DNA of 21,922 nt from a virus. The notes beneath the pieces were generated by a model. That model worked only from the letters and a program-made list of their open reading frames with translations, did no database searches and had not been told where the DNA came from. Location of the stretch: positions 1-21,922 of IMG/VR virus record IMGVR_UViG_3300032284_001621; one strand, given 5' to 3'. This document shows positions 13,337 to 19,759 of this stretch, piece by piece (the first letter of the stretch is position 1; each line of letters starts with the position of its first letter). Made by a program: the position numbers and the translations under genes.

Positions 13337-13735
13337 ATGGATTTCACCACCGACGCACTCTTGTATCCAATCACAAAGGGCGACCTAAGGGGTCACGTCT
13401 TTCGTGGGAACCAGCACTCTCGTGGTGGACTGAACGCCTTTGACGCCAAGAACTTGCTTTTCACTGCGACCTGTGCGTCAGGACATTCCAATACCATCAA
13501 AGTCCCCGACACTTGGGTTGAGCGCAACCCCGACGGGTCAATAACGGGTCAGTTTGCCGCTTCGTCGCAATCACGCTTATGCGCCACTTGCTCTCGCCCC
13601 ATTGACAACCGTTGGTCGCTTGTCGCAGGTCAAAAAATCCTTCCAAATCCTGACACAAATGCCCCTTCGCAGTATCAGCAGTGGGGCGTGGGTGGACAAA
13701 AGTACGTTCAAACTACTTCTACCCCTTCTAAGTAG
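13337..13735 (+). CDS. tagged protein with CxxC, 132 aa
   Basis: The ATG at 13337, one base after the previous stop, gives M-D-F-T-T-D-A-L-L-Y-P-I-T and then K14-G-D-L-R-G-H-V-F-R-G-N-Q26, matching the tag position of its neighbours. The frame is open further upstream inside the Mu F-like gene, but that part is not needed. The body is about 100 residues with C-A-S-G-H and C-A-T-C, a possible zinc ribbon. The chain ends in a Gln/Tyr/Thr/Ser-rich tail (Q-Q-W-G-V-G-G-Q-K-Y). No known family; probably another cargo-type protein from its tag. Confidence 0.7.
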   Translation: MDFTTDALLYPITKGDLRGHVFRGNQHSRGGLNAFDAKNLLFTATCASGHSNTIKVPDTWVERNPDGSITGQFAASSQSRLCATCSRPIDNRWSLVAGQKILPNPDTNAPSQYQQWGVGGQKYVQTTSTPSK

Positions 13736-13770
13736 TCGTAGTAAACTTTGGTAAAACAAAAGAAGGCAAA

Positions 13771-14046
13771 ATGCGTATTTCCAACATCATCTCAAACGTT
13801 GTAAAAACGCAGGACACAAAGTCCTTGTACTTTTATAGTGTTCAGGCAACTAGAGACTGCCTCGGCGTAGCCACCCTCAGTGGTGGAAAGTTTGTTGCGC
13901 TCACTGGCGAAGCCAAATTCTGGGTAGACAACGACAAACAACTCGCAAAGAAAATCCTCAATAAGGACATCACGGACGAGGAAGTTTACAACGACTTGGC
14001 TGGGTGGAGCAACGGCGAAATATTTACCACGGTTACCCCTCGGTAA
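13771..14046 (+). CDS. small protein paired with kinase-like gene 1, 91 aa
   Basis: The ATG follows AGAAGG by five bases. A TAGTAA box lies 32 bases upstream. The protein is alpha/beta: beta-strands over the first 50 residues (L-Y-F-Y-S-V-Q-A, G-V-A-T-L-S-G-G-K-F-V-A-L), then a helix, and an end reading G-W-S-N-G-E-I-F-T-T-V. The 74-aa gene before the second kinase-like gene ends in N-W-S-N-G-Y-Y-L-T-F, so the pair appears related in arrangement and possibly fold. Role unknown; it could be a partner or inhibitor of the kinase-like protein encoded five bases downstream. Confidence 0.68.
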   Translation: MRISNIISNVVKTQDTKSLYFYSVQATRDCLGVATLSGGKFVALTGEAKFWVDNDKQLAKKILNKDITDEEVYNDLAGWSNGEIFTTVTPR

Positions 14047-14051
14047 ATGCC

Positions 14052-15056
14052 ATGGATTTTGATGCCATCATCAACATTCTCAAGGGTGACTATGTAGGTC
14101 ACAACTTCCACGGCAACCAGTGGCTCAATTTGAACGGTCAGTTTGACCCCAACGCCCAAGGTGGAATACGCCCTCGACGGGGTGGCGGTGCCCAGCCTAA
14201 GCCCGCACGGGCGAGGAAGCCTGTTGCGGTGCGTCAGCCTAAGCCCGCACCGGCTCCGACGCCAGTTCAGCAATCGCCTGTCACGCCCCCCGTGGAAGCG
14301 CCAAAACAAGATGTCAAGTTGGACGGTATTGGAACGGGCAAGCAGTATCTCGGCCCATCAAGCAAGAACATTACCAAGGTAGACGAAGACCTTTCCAATT
14401 TGGGTGGAGCACAACAAAAAAGTATGCAACTTGTGACCCTTGACGACGGCTCGAAAGCAATAGTGAAAACCATTGGACGATGGGGTTCGCAAAGTGGGGC
14501 AGACCTTGCAGAAAACGAGGTATTAGCATCAAAAATTGGCGAAGCCATGGACATCCCAATTCGGGGCGCAGTTATGAAAGACGGAACAAAAGATACCATC
14601 ATTCAGCCATTTATTAACGGTCAACGATGGGGCAGGTTGAGTGACGTTAACGATAGTCCCGGCGACACCCGAGTAAGCAAATTGCCAACAGAGTGGGTTG
14701 AGCCAATGGGTGAGGTGAAATTGTTTGACCAACTTTCGGGAAACCCTGACCGCCATGCCGGAAACCTAATGGTTTCTGGCGTTCCTAGTGATTTCAGAGG
14801 AACTATGCAAGAGGCCGCAAACATGGGCGCAACAATTGTTGGCATCGACCACTCGTTGTGTTTTACCTATGGTCCAAGTAATTTTGGACTACAAAATATC
14901 GTTAATAACTACGGCATTCCACCGGAGCGATTGAGCCAAATGGCTTCTGGTCTTACAACCCTTCAATCGAGTGGAGCATTATCTTCCCTTGAGCAAGGCA
15001 AGGTTGACAATATAGTTGAGGCGTTTAATAGGGTATTCCCAGAGGCGTTTAAGTAA
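14052..15056 (+). CDS. tagged HipA/PI-kinase-like protein 1, 334 aa
   Basis: The ATG at 14052 is chosen because M-D-F-x-x-I-x-x-I-L-K-G-D and the tag (K11-W24) then align with the paralogue at 15285. A Pro/Ala/Lys linker (about 40-85) leads to a kinase-like domain. L-D-D-G-S-K-A-I-V-K has K139 as the likely ATP-binding Lys. G-N-P-D-R-H-A-G-N-L has D233 and N238 as the likely catalytic loop, and G-I-D-H-S-L has D266 as the likely metal-binding Asp. This is the HipA/phosphatidylinositol 3/4-kinase-like fold seen in bacterial and phage proteins. Substrate is unknown. The Pro-rich linker contains a 16-bp DNA repeat. The stop overlaps the next start (TAATG). Confidence 0.78.
   Translation: MDFDAIINILKGDYVGHNFHGNQWLNLNGQFDPNAQGGIRPRRGGGAQPKPARARKPVAVRQPKPAPAPTPVQQSPVTPPVEAPKQDVKLDGIGTGKQYLGPSSKNITKVDEDLSNLGGAQQKSMQLVTLDDGSKAIVKTIGRWGSQSGADLAENEVLASKIGEAMDIPIRGAVMKDGTKDTIIQPFINGQRWGRLSDVNDSPGDTRVSKLPTEWVEPMGEVKLFDQLSGNPDRHAGNLMVSGVPSDFRGTMQEAANMGATIVGIDHSLCFTYGPSNFGLQNIVNNYGIPPERLSQMASGLTTLQSSGALSSLEQGKVDNIVEAFNRVFPEAFK
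14193..14250 (+). repeat. 16-bp direct repeat in the Pro-rich linker
   Basis: CAGCCTAAGCCCGCAC occurs at 14193-14208 and 14235-14250, starts 42 bases (14 codons) apart, encoding Q-P-K-P-A twice in the linker between tag and kinase-like domain. It is probably a local duplication that lengthened the linker. Confidence 0.8.
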
Positions 15057-15280
15057 TGACACAGACAATTATTTTTGTACCCCAAGACGCCACCTCCCCC
15101 AGCGAGAGTGAAGGCTCCGTCACAATTGACAACGGCAAAATCACCTTGGTTGAGGGAGTTGCCACGGGGTTTGTTCGTCGCTACCGTGACTTGATGGGTA
15201 TGTCTGACCAAGACACGTTCAATGTCCTCAGCAACAACTGGTCGAACGGGTATTACCTAACTTTCCCCAAACCCGAGTAA
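15056..15280 (+). CDS. small protein paired with kinase-like gene 2, 74 aa
   Basis: The start overlaps the kinase-like 1 stop. The protein has beta-strand segments (T-I-I-F-V-P; G-S-V-T-I-D-N-G-K-I-T-L-V-E-G-V-A) and a C-terminal helix followed by S-N-N-W-S-N-G-Y-Y-L-T-F. The W-S-N-G-Y ending is familiar from small actinophage proteins of unknown function encoded in the head region. It is placed before a kinase-like gene just as the 91-aa protein is, with only four bases between. Confidence 0.7.
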   Translation: MTQTIIFVPQDATSPSESEGSVTIDNGKITLVEGVATGFVRRYRDLMGMSDQDTFNVLSNNWSNGYYLTFPKPE

Positions 15281-15284
15281 TGAC

Positions 15285-16130
15285 ATGGATTTCCGTTCAA
15301 TTTTCACCATTCTCAAAGGGGACGTGGTAGGTCACTCCTTCCACGGAAATCAATGGTTGACGGTTGAGGGGAAGTTTAATGCTGGAAACGTCCGTGTTCC
15401 ACGTGTTCCAAAACCCGCACCCGCAAAGCCGGTTCCTGCCGCTTTGGGCAAAGGTCATTTTATTGCCCTGAAAACAGGTGAAATAGCCAAGCCAATCGGT
15501 GGCACCATGAACATGGGTGGCGCTTACAACAAGGGTTGGCAGAAGGTGGAAATGAAGGACGGTTCCATTGCGGGCGTGAAGACCGCCAGTGACAAAATGG
15601 GCAATGGTGGACAAAGCGGAGCAAAGCAAGACGTTCAAAACGAAATCCTCTCTGCGACAGTTGGGAAAGCGCTGGACATTCCAATTCGTGACGCACTCCC
15701 CGTTGCCGGACACCCCGACCAGTGTGTATCACCATGGATTGAAGGCTCGCCCGTTGGGAAAATGCCATACGCAGCGAACGTAAGTACAGCCGACGACCCC
15801 GAACTAAACAAACTCCGCTTCTTTGACCAGTTGGTAGGAAACCCAGACCGTTTTGACGGCCATGGTGAAATAGTAAACCCAGCCAACATTCTTAGGAACG
15901 TGGCGGACGGGTCACTCGTAGGGATTGACAACGCTATGGCGTTTCACACCGGATACGGCGGTATTCCAAACTTTTCACTGCTAGGCAATCCTTCGCAAGA
16001 CACAATCAAAGGTATGTTTGCCAGCCTCACTAGCCTGCAACCAACCTTTGCTTCGGCTGGGCGCATTGACTCTTACAACGCCATGATGGACAGGTTCAGG
16101 ACGGGGTTTGTGAACTATGTTCCAGCCTAA
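15285..16130 (+). CDS. tagged HipA/PI-kinase-like protein 2, 281 aa
   Basis: A paralogue of the previous kinase-like gene: M-D-F-R-S-I-F-T-I-L and the tag K11-G-D-V-V-G-H-S-F-H-G-N-Q-W24. A shorter linker follows, then the kinase-like domain with K99 in G-V-K-T, D188 in G-N-P-D-R-F-D-G-H-G, and D215 in G-I-D-N-A-M. The catalytic-loop region differs from copy 1: H-A-G-N-L is replaced by a longer F-D-G-H-G-E-I-V-N-P-A-N-I-L, so the Asn that should follow the Asp may be supplied later. It also has I-P-I-R-D-A, like I-P-I-R-G-A in copy 1. Its 3' end overlaps the next gene by 14 bases. Confidence 0.78.
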   Translation: MDFRSIFTILKGDVVGHSFHGNQWLTVEGKFNAGNVRVPRVPKPAPAKPVPAALGKGHFIALKTGEIAKPIGGTMNMGGAYNKGWQKVEMKDGSIAGVKTASDKMGNGGQSGAKQDVQNEILSATVGKALDIPIRDALPVAGHPDQCVSPWIEGSPVGKMPYAANVSTADDPELNKLRFFDQLVGNPDRFDGHGEIVNPANILRNVADGSLVGIDNAMAFHTGYGGIPNFSLLGNPSQDTIKGMFASLTSLQPTFASAGRIDSYNAMMDRFRTGFVNYVPA

Positions 16131-18549
16131 CTTCGTAAAGTTCACCAACACCCAAATTGTCAGTCGTGACCCAATGGGCGGAGATTTCAAAGGTAATCAA
16201 AACGAAGGACTTAACTTCGTGCAGTTTGCCGACGGCTCGGGCGGTCTAGAAAAGCAGATGAAGGACTGGATTGGAAACAAAACGGGTCGTCTGTACCGTG
16301 CTGAAATCCTTGCCTCGCAGGAGTACCTCGCTTCCCGTGTGGGCGAAGTAATGAACGCTCCAATCCGTGACTGCCTGTTCACCTCACCTGACGCAAAGAC
16401 CATTGTCATGCCCTTTATTCACGGGCAATCGGGCGAAGAGTGTGGCAAAGATGAGTGCTACCCAGAAAACGCTCAAGGTGGAAACCTACGCCTGTTTGAC
16501 TACTTGACCGCCAACGCAGACCGTCGCCCCAAGAACCTGATGTTCACCTCGCACGGCATTGTGGGCATTGACCACGCCTTGTGCAACTTCCGCCCCCGTG
16601 AAGCCACCCCAGAGGTCGTCTCGTTTCTTTGGAACCGTGGGCTAACCACTGACGCTTTGCTCACCTTACGCCCCAAACTAGAGGCTCTACAGGGCATTTT
16701 CCACCAACTAGGCATGGACGACAAGCACCAGAACTTGCTTGACAACCTTGACCGCCTCATCAAAGCCTTCCAAATCGTCTCGCAGTTTGCTGTGGTGGAA
16801 AAAGGAGATGTCGCTGGTCATGAGTTTCACGGCAACCAGTACCAACAGGTTGCCTCGGAGCCAGAACACATGAGCCTGTACAGGAGCAACCTAAAGAAGT
16901 TCTACGACGCTGGTGGAAAAATTGAGCGCATTGACAACCCCGACAAGATGCTTGACGTTTACCACGAGGCACAAGCACTTCGTGAAACCCCCGAGTACAA
17001 GCAAGCAGATGAACGAACCCAACAGGGCATTCGTTTCATCAACGAAGCAGCCATGTATGCCACCGCCGACGCTAGGGCAACACAGTCAGATAGCAACCCC
17101 CACGATGTTGTAAGTTCCCACCTTCTTGTAGCCCGTGACGCAGACGGGAAACTTTTGGGCGCAGTGAACGTCAGCATTCGTGACAACTACGCCCTTAACG
17201 AACAAGAGCATCAGATTGACCCCAATTCACCAGCCATGAGGGTCGTCTACGGTGGCTACCTAGGCTCTACGGGTGAGGTCGCAGGCACAGGAACCGCCTT
17301 AATGGAACAGCAAATCCAGTTTGCAGGCGACCACGCAATGCCATTGTTGTACGAAACGACAGCCGACAGCAATCCATACCACACGATGCTTGGCGCTACC
17401 AGTTTTGGTCGAGGACTGTTTGGTTTCACCGCACAAGAGGCTCAGACCATTGGCGCTATTCCAAATCCCGAAGCCAAGGTCATAAAAGATACGTTCACCC
17501 CACCGCAGGGGGTGCAAGAGGCCGCTAAGCGAGCATTGGAATGGATTGCCGATGGCAAGGCAGGCTCAGGGTTCACCAACGTTGGGCGTAAGCGAGCCTC
17601 AGACCTCGGTAATGGGCACGCAGTATCCATCGACACCCTGAAGCGCATGAAGGCGTATTTTGACCGTCACCAGCCCGATAAAAAGGCGGAAGGTTTCCGT
17701 CAAGGCGAACACGGGTACCCCTCGCACGGACGTGTGGCGTGGGATGCGTGGGGCGGAGACGCAGGCTACTCATGGGCAAAGAAAATGGTCGCACACTTCA
17801 ATAGCCAAGAGGTAAAAAAAGGCGATGTTGAGGGTCACGAATTCCACGGCAACCAGTACACAGGTGGTAGCGGTTCAGCAGAAGGCGCACTGCTCACTGG
17901 CGACCAAGTGAAGTCAGCCATTACATCTCCGCAAGGAATTGACAAATTCAACAGCATTATGTCAAAGCAAGGGTTTCTAACCTACCCAGTAAATCAACCC
18001 CTTTACGGTGGATGTGGCGTGGTTATGAAGGCACTACAGAACATCTATCCCAACGGCAAGCCCGTTGCTATTGGTGAACCGATTACGCCGGAAGAGGGCG
18101 AGGACTACCCACCCGTTTTTGTTCAGCACTACGCAATCCAAATCGGTGACGATAAGTTTGTTGACAGCGCAGGCGTTCGTTCCTTTGCTGAAATCGCAGA
18201 GACAGGTGTATTGGGTAAGTATTGGAAGGTCTTTCCAGCCACCCCCGAACTTATTGGTCGCTTCCAAAACATTGCCACTTGCTCCGACGCTGAAGCCAAG
18301 GACTACGCCAACGCCCTACTTCAGGCGAGCGGAAGCAACCAAGTGGTGAAGTCGGTTTCCAAAGTCGCTGGCGACATCTGGGCACGGTTCGCCTTACTCC
18401 CGTTCCAAAAGGCGAAGAAGCCCAAGGACGAACACCTCAGTGACAAGGCAGTCAAACTGCTCGCCCAAGAGCAAGAGGCGCACGAGGCAGGCGACGATGA
18501 CAAGGCAAGCCAACTCCACTACCAAGTGCTGAACGAGGTCTACAAATAG
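16117..18549 (+). CDS. 810-aa multidomain protein: kinase-like, GNAT-like and Cys-protease-like modules joined by tags
   Basis: Domains in order: a degenerate tag (D18-P-M-G-G-D-F-K-G-N-Q28); a third kinase-like domain, about 30-220, with A-N-A-D135-R-R-P-K-N and G-I-D152-H-A-L; a full tag (K229-Y242); a GNAT-like domain, about 300-455, with L-L-G-A-V-N-V, G-Y-L-G-S-T-G and G-T-G-T-A-L-M; a module about 480-562 with D-T-L-K-R-M-K-A-Y-F-D-R-H and W-D-A-W-G-G-D-A-G-Y-S-W-A, recurrent in phage head proteins; a second full tag (K568-Y581); and a domain with C633, H671 and D683, laid out like a papain-type hydrolase. A Lys/Glu-rich helical tail ends the protein. The N-lobe ATP-binding Lys of the kinase-like part is not clear, so that unit may be inactive. 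Tags falling exactly at domain borders suggest a fusion or a cleavable polyprotein. Confidence 0.8.
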   Translation: MFQPNFVKFTNTQIVSRDPMGGDFKGNQNEGLNFVQFADGSGGLEKQMKDWIGNKTGRLYRAEILASQEYLASRVGEVMNAPIRDCLFTSPDAKTIVMPFIHGQSGEECGKDECYPENAQGGNLRLFDYLTANADRRPKNLMFTSHGIVGIDHALCNFRPREATPEVVSFLWNRGLTTDALLTLRPKLEALQGIFHQLGMDDKHQNLLDNLDRLIKAFQIVSQFAVVEKGDVAGHEFHGNQYQQVASEPEHMSLYRSNLKKFYDAGGKIERIDNPDKMLDVYHEAQALRETPEYKQADERTQQGIRFINEAAMYATADARATQSDSNPHDVVSSHLLVARDADGKLLGAVNVSIRDNYALNEQEHQIDPNSPAMRVVYGGYLGSTGEVAGTGTALMEQQIQFAGDHAMPLLYETTADSNPYHTMLGATSFGRGLFGFTAQEAQTIGAIPNPEAKVIKDTFTPPQGVQEAAKRALEWIADGKAGSGFTNVGRKRASDLGNGHAVSIDTLKRMKAYFDRHQPDKKAEGFRQGEHGYPSHGRVAWDAWGGDAGYSWAKKMVAHFNSQEVKKGDVEGHEFHGNQYTGGSGSAEGALLTGDQVKSAITSPQGIDKFNSIMSKQGFLTYPVNQPLYGGCGVVMKALQNIYPNGKPVAIGEPITPEEGEDYPPVFVQHYAIQIGDDKFVDSAGVRSFAEIAETGVLGKYWKVFPATPELIGRFQNIATCSDAEAKDYANALLQASGSNQVVKSVSKVAGDIWARFALLPFQKAKKPKDEHLSDKAVKLLAQEQEAHEAGDDDKASQLHYQVLNEVYK

Positions 18550-18550
18550 A

Positions 18551-18990
18551 AAATCCCCCCAGCCTTTGCTGAGGGGAAATCTACGCTGGGCTACTTATCG
18601 GACTTCCCTTTTCCTTGGGCTAACCGCTTCGCTCCCAACTTCCTGACCTGCTTGACACCCCTACAAGTGCCACCGCCGAGGCTTGCCACGCCACTTGCGC
18701 AACGTGACTTTCAAGAATGTGGTGATACTGGCGGACTGCCCGTTTCCCAACGAGCGCCCGACCCTACCCCTTACGGTTCGGTGGTTTGCGCTTTTCCTCA
18801 CGCCTAACACTCACCCCCGCAGAGGCTCCGTACCCACCTTCGCCGTAGTTCGCTCCGAACTCCCTACAGCCTTACTGAGTGCGCCCGTGTCGCAAACAGG
18901 TGGTACGGCTCACAGACTGGCCTTCGGCTTGCTCGACCACTTACTCGTGGGGACTTTACAAGCGCACCTCGGCACTGCTGTTTTCTTACA
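18551..18990 (-). ncRNA. candidate large structured ncRNA, about 440 nt
   Basis: No convincing protein gene lies in 18550-19159. On the - strand there is a promoter (-35 at 19025-19020, -10 at 19001-18996), then GC-rich sequence, then an intrinsic terminator. Stems visible in the RNA include an 8-bp helix with one bulge joining 18962-18970 to 18877-18884; AGTTCG-gag-CGAACT at 18861-18847; GCTCGTT-GGGA-AACGGGC at 18755-18738, a 7-bp stem closed by a GNRA loop; and TTGGG/CCCAA at 18638-18615. It does not carry RNase P, tmRNA or tRNA signatures I can recognise. Large ornate RNAs (e.g. GOLLD, ROOL) are known from phages, but I cannot assign this one to any. Boundaries are estimated. Confidence 0.6.
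18555..18576 (-). terminator. intrinsic terminator of the candidate ncRNA
   Basis: Read on the - strand, CCCC-T-CAGC pairs with GCTG-G-GGGG around a four-base AAAG loop (one mismatch in the stem), followed by ATTTTCTATTT. The T-tract is present only on the - strand side. The hairpin sits six bases after the stop of the convergent 810-aa gene and may also help to end that transcript. Confidence 0.75.
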
Positions 18991-18995
18991 TAACC

Positions 18996-19025
18996 AGTAT
19001 GGCATATCCCTGTAACACTTGTCAA
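18996..19025 (-). promoter_or_regulatory. minus-strand promoter of the candidate ncRNA
   Basis: On the - strand TTGACA (19025-19020) is followed by 18 bases and CATACT (19001-18996). The perfect -35 and the 18-base spacing are the same as in the early promoter at 112-141. No ORF begins downstream of it on this strand. Confidence 0.55.
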
Positions 19026-19101
19026 GTCTTTTTGATTATTATTTCCTAATCACCTTGACGGTAGGGTAAAACCCTTTATTTACAAGGAAAAAACCCAATA
19101 C

Positions 19102-19130
19102 TTGCCATGTAGTTCACATTTGGATAAACT
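19102..19130 (+). promoter_or_regulatory. promoter of the lysis gene
   Basis: TTGCCA (19102-19107), 17 bases, then TAAACT (19125-19130). It lies 37 bases before the first possible start codon of the lysozyme-like gene region. It diverges from the ncRNA promoter at 18996-19025. Confidence 0.4.
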
Positions 19131-19166
19131 TTACTATCCCCCAATGGGCAACCAAAGGAGTGCGTT

Positions 19167-19226
19167 GTGTCCAGCAACCCAATAGCGGTACCGTTCTATC
19201 CCTCTATCAAGGCAGGCTCGTGCTAG
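19167..19226 (+). CDS. possible 19-aa leader peptide overlapping the lysis gene
   Basis: The best ribosome binding site here (AAAGGAG, 19154-19160) is correctly placed for GTG at 19167, whose frame encodes only 19 residues (begins M-S-S-N-P-I-A-V-P-F) and stops at 19226. The lysozyme-like frame has a GTG at 19220 inside this stop region, so the small ORF may couple translation of the lysis gene. The peptide itself has no recognisable family. Confidence 0.3.
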   Translation: MSSNPIAVPFYPSIKAGSC

Positions 19227-19753
19227 GCACGGTGCGAGGGGGATTCCTCGCACTAACAGTCGTGGTGGCGTTGGTGGTTAGCGTGTTCACCACGCACCCC
19301 ATCGTCAAACATCACGCCAGCCAGACTCTCGTTCCCAAGATGATTACTATACGGTGGTACGGCGACAGTCGCCCCAAACCTCATGCAAGGGTTTATCACC
19401 CGACCATGCTCGTGGTACACACTGCTATTAAAAGACCTCGCCCCGAACCAGTTGCCTCGCCAATGCAATTGCTACCGCTATCTAGTCGTGCTGGTTTCAC
19501 CTGCATTATGTGGCACGAAAGTCGCTCTACCCCGACAGACGTACACCCGAACGACTACAACGCCTCACAGGGGGCTGGGGGCGTCTTTCAGTTTATTCCA
19601 TATATTTGGCAGTATGGCGCAAAGGCTTTGGGTATAAAAACCGTTTACGCCCAAGAAGCAAGCATTACCGACCAGTTCCGTGTCGCCTCTTTTTATTACA
19701 AGCGCAACGGTGGCTTTTACCCTGAGTGGGCTGGTGATTCAAGTTGTTTCTAG
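19220..19753 (+). CDS. membrane-anchored lysozyme/transglycosylase-like protein, 177 aa
   Basis: From GTG at 19220 the protein starts with one basic residue and a hydrophobic segment (G-G-F-L-A-L-T-V-V-V-A-L-V-V-S-V-F) typical of a signal-anchor. After a basic linker, the last 85 residues read F-T-C-I-M-W-H-E-S (E100, expected catalytic acid), G-A-G-G-V-F-Q-F-I-P, then I-W and P-E-W-A-G-D-S-S-C, the layout of Rpf/SLT-type peptidoglycan-cleaving domains. It would cut cell-wall glycan at lysis or entry. The same frame is open to a GTG at 19160, but that codon overlaps the ribosome binding site. Position after the head operon and ncRNA fits a lysis role. Confidence 0.75.
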   Translation: MLGTVRGGFLALTVVVALVVSVFTTHPIVKHHASQTLVPKMITIRWYGDSRPKPHARVYHPTMLVVHTAIKRPRPEPVASPMQLLPLSSRAGFTCIMWHESRSTPTDVHPNDYNASQGAGGVFQFIPYIWQYGAKALGIKTVYAQEASITDQFRVASFYYKRNGGFYPEWAGDSSCF

Positions 19754-19759
19754 GTAATG

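Larger units (their letters stand above)
6859..17859 (+). repeat. dispersed tag motif KGDxxGHxFxGNQ, ten copies plus one degenerate
   Basis: Copies (base positions): 6859-6900, 7782-7823, 8296-8349 (glycine variant), 11171-11227 (glycine variant), 11785-11826, 13376-13417, 14082-14123, 15315-15356, 16168-16203 (degenerate), 16801-16842, 17818-17859. Invariant in all ten full copies are G-H, F two residues later, and G-N; Q follows in nine. The DNA varies at synonymous sites, so the peptide is what is conserved. After the motif a Gly/Ser/Thr-rich stretch often follows. The host proteins are otherwise unrelated. Confidence 0.92.

Noticed and set aside
14004-14051. Upstream start for kinase-like gene 1
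   Set aside because: The ATG at 14052 aligns exactly with the start of the paralogue at 15285; the extra residues overlap the previous gene.
6859-17859. Dispersed tag as a mobile element or CRISPR-like DNA repeat
   Set aside because: DNA copies differ at many synonymous sites and have irregular spacing; conservation is at the peptide level.
18551-18990. Minus-strand RNA as RNase P RNA, tmRNA or tRNA
   Set aside because: The conserved RNase P core sequences, a tmRNA tag frame with CCA end, and tRNA T-loop sequences are not visible.
18683-19015. 110-residue + strand open frame in the gap after the head operon
   Set aside because: It starts at TTG with no ribosome binding site, has unlikely composition with no conserved pattern, and lies antisense to the better supported promoter-RNA-terminator unit.
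19064-19074. GGGTAAAACCC followed by TTTATTT as a terminator
   Set aside because: Only a four-base stem; too weak to support a terminator call.
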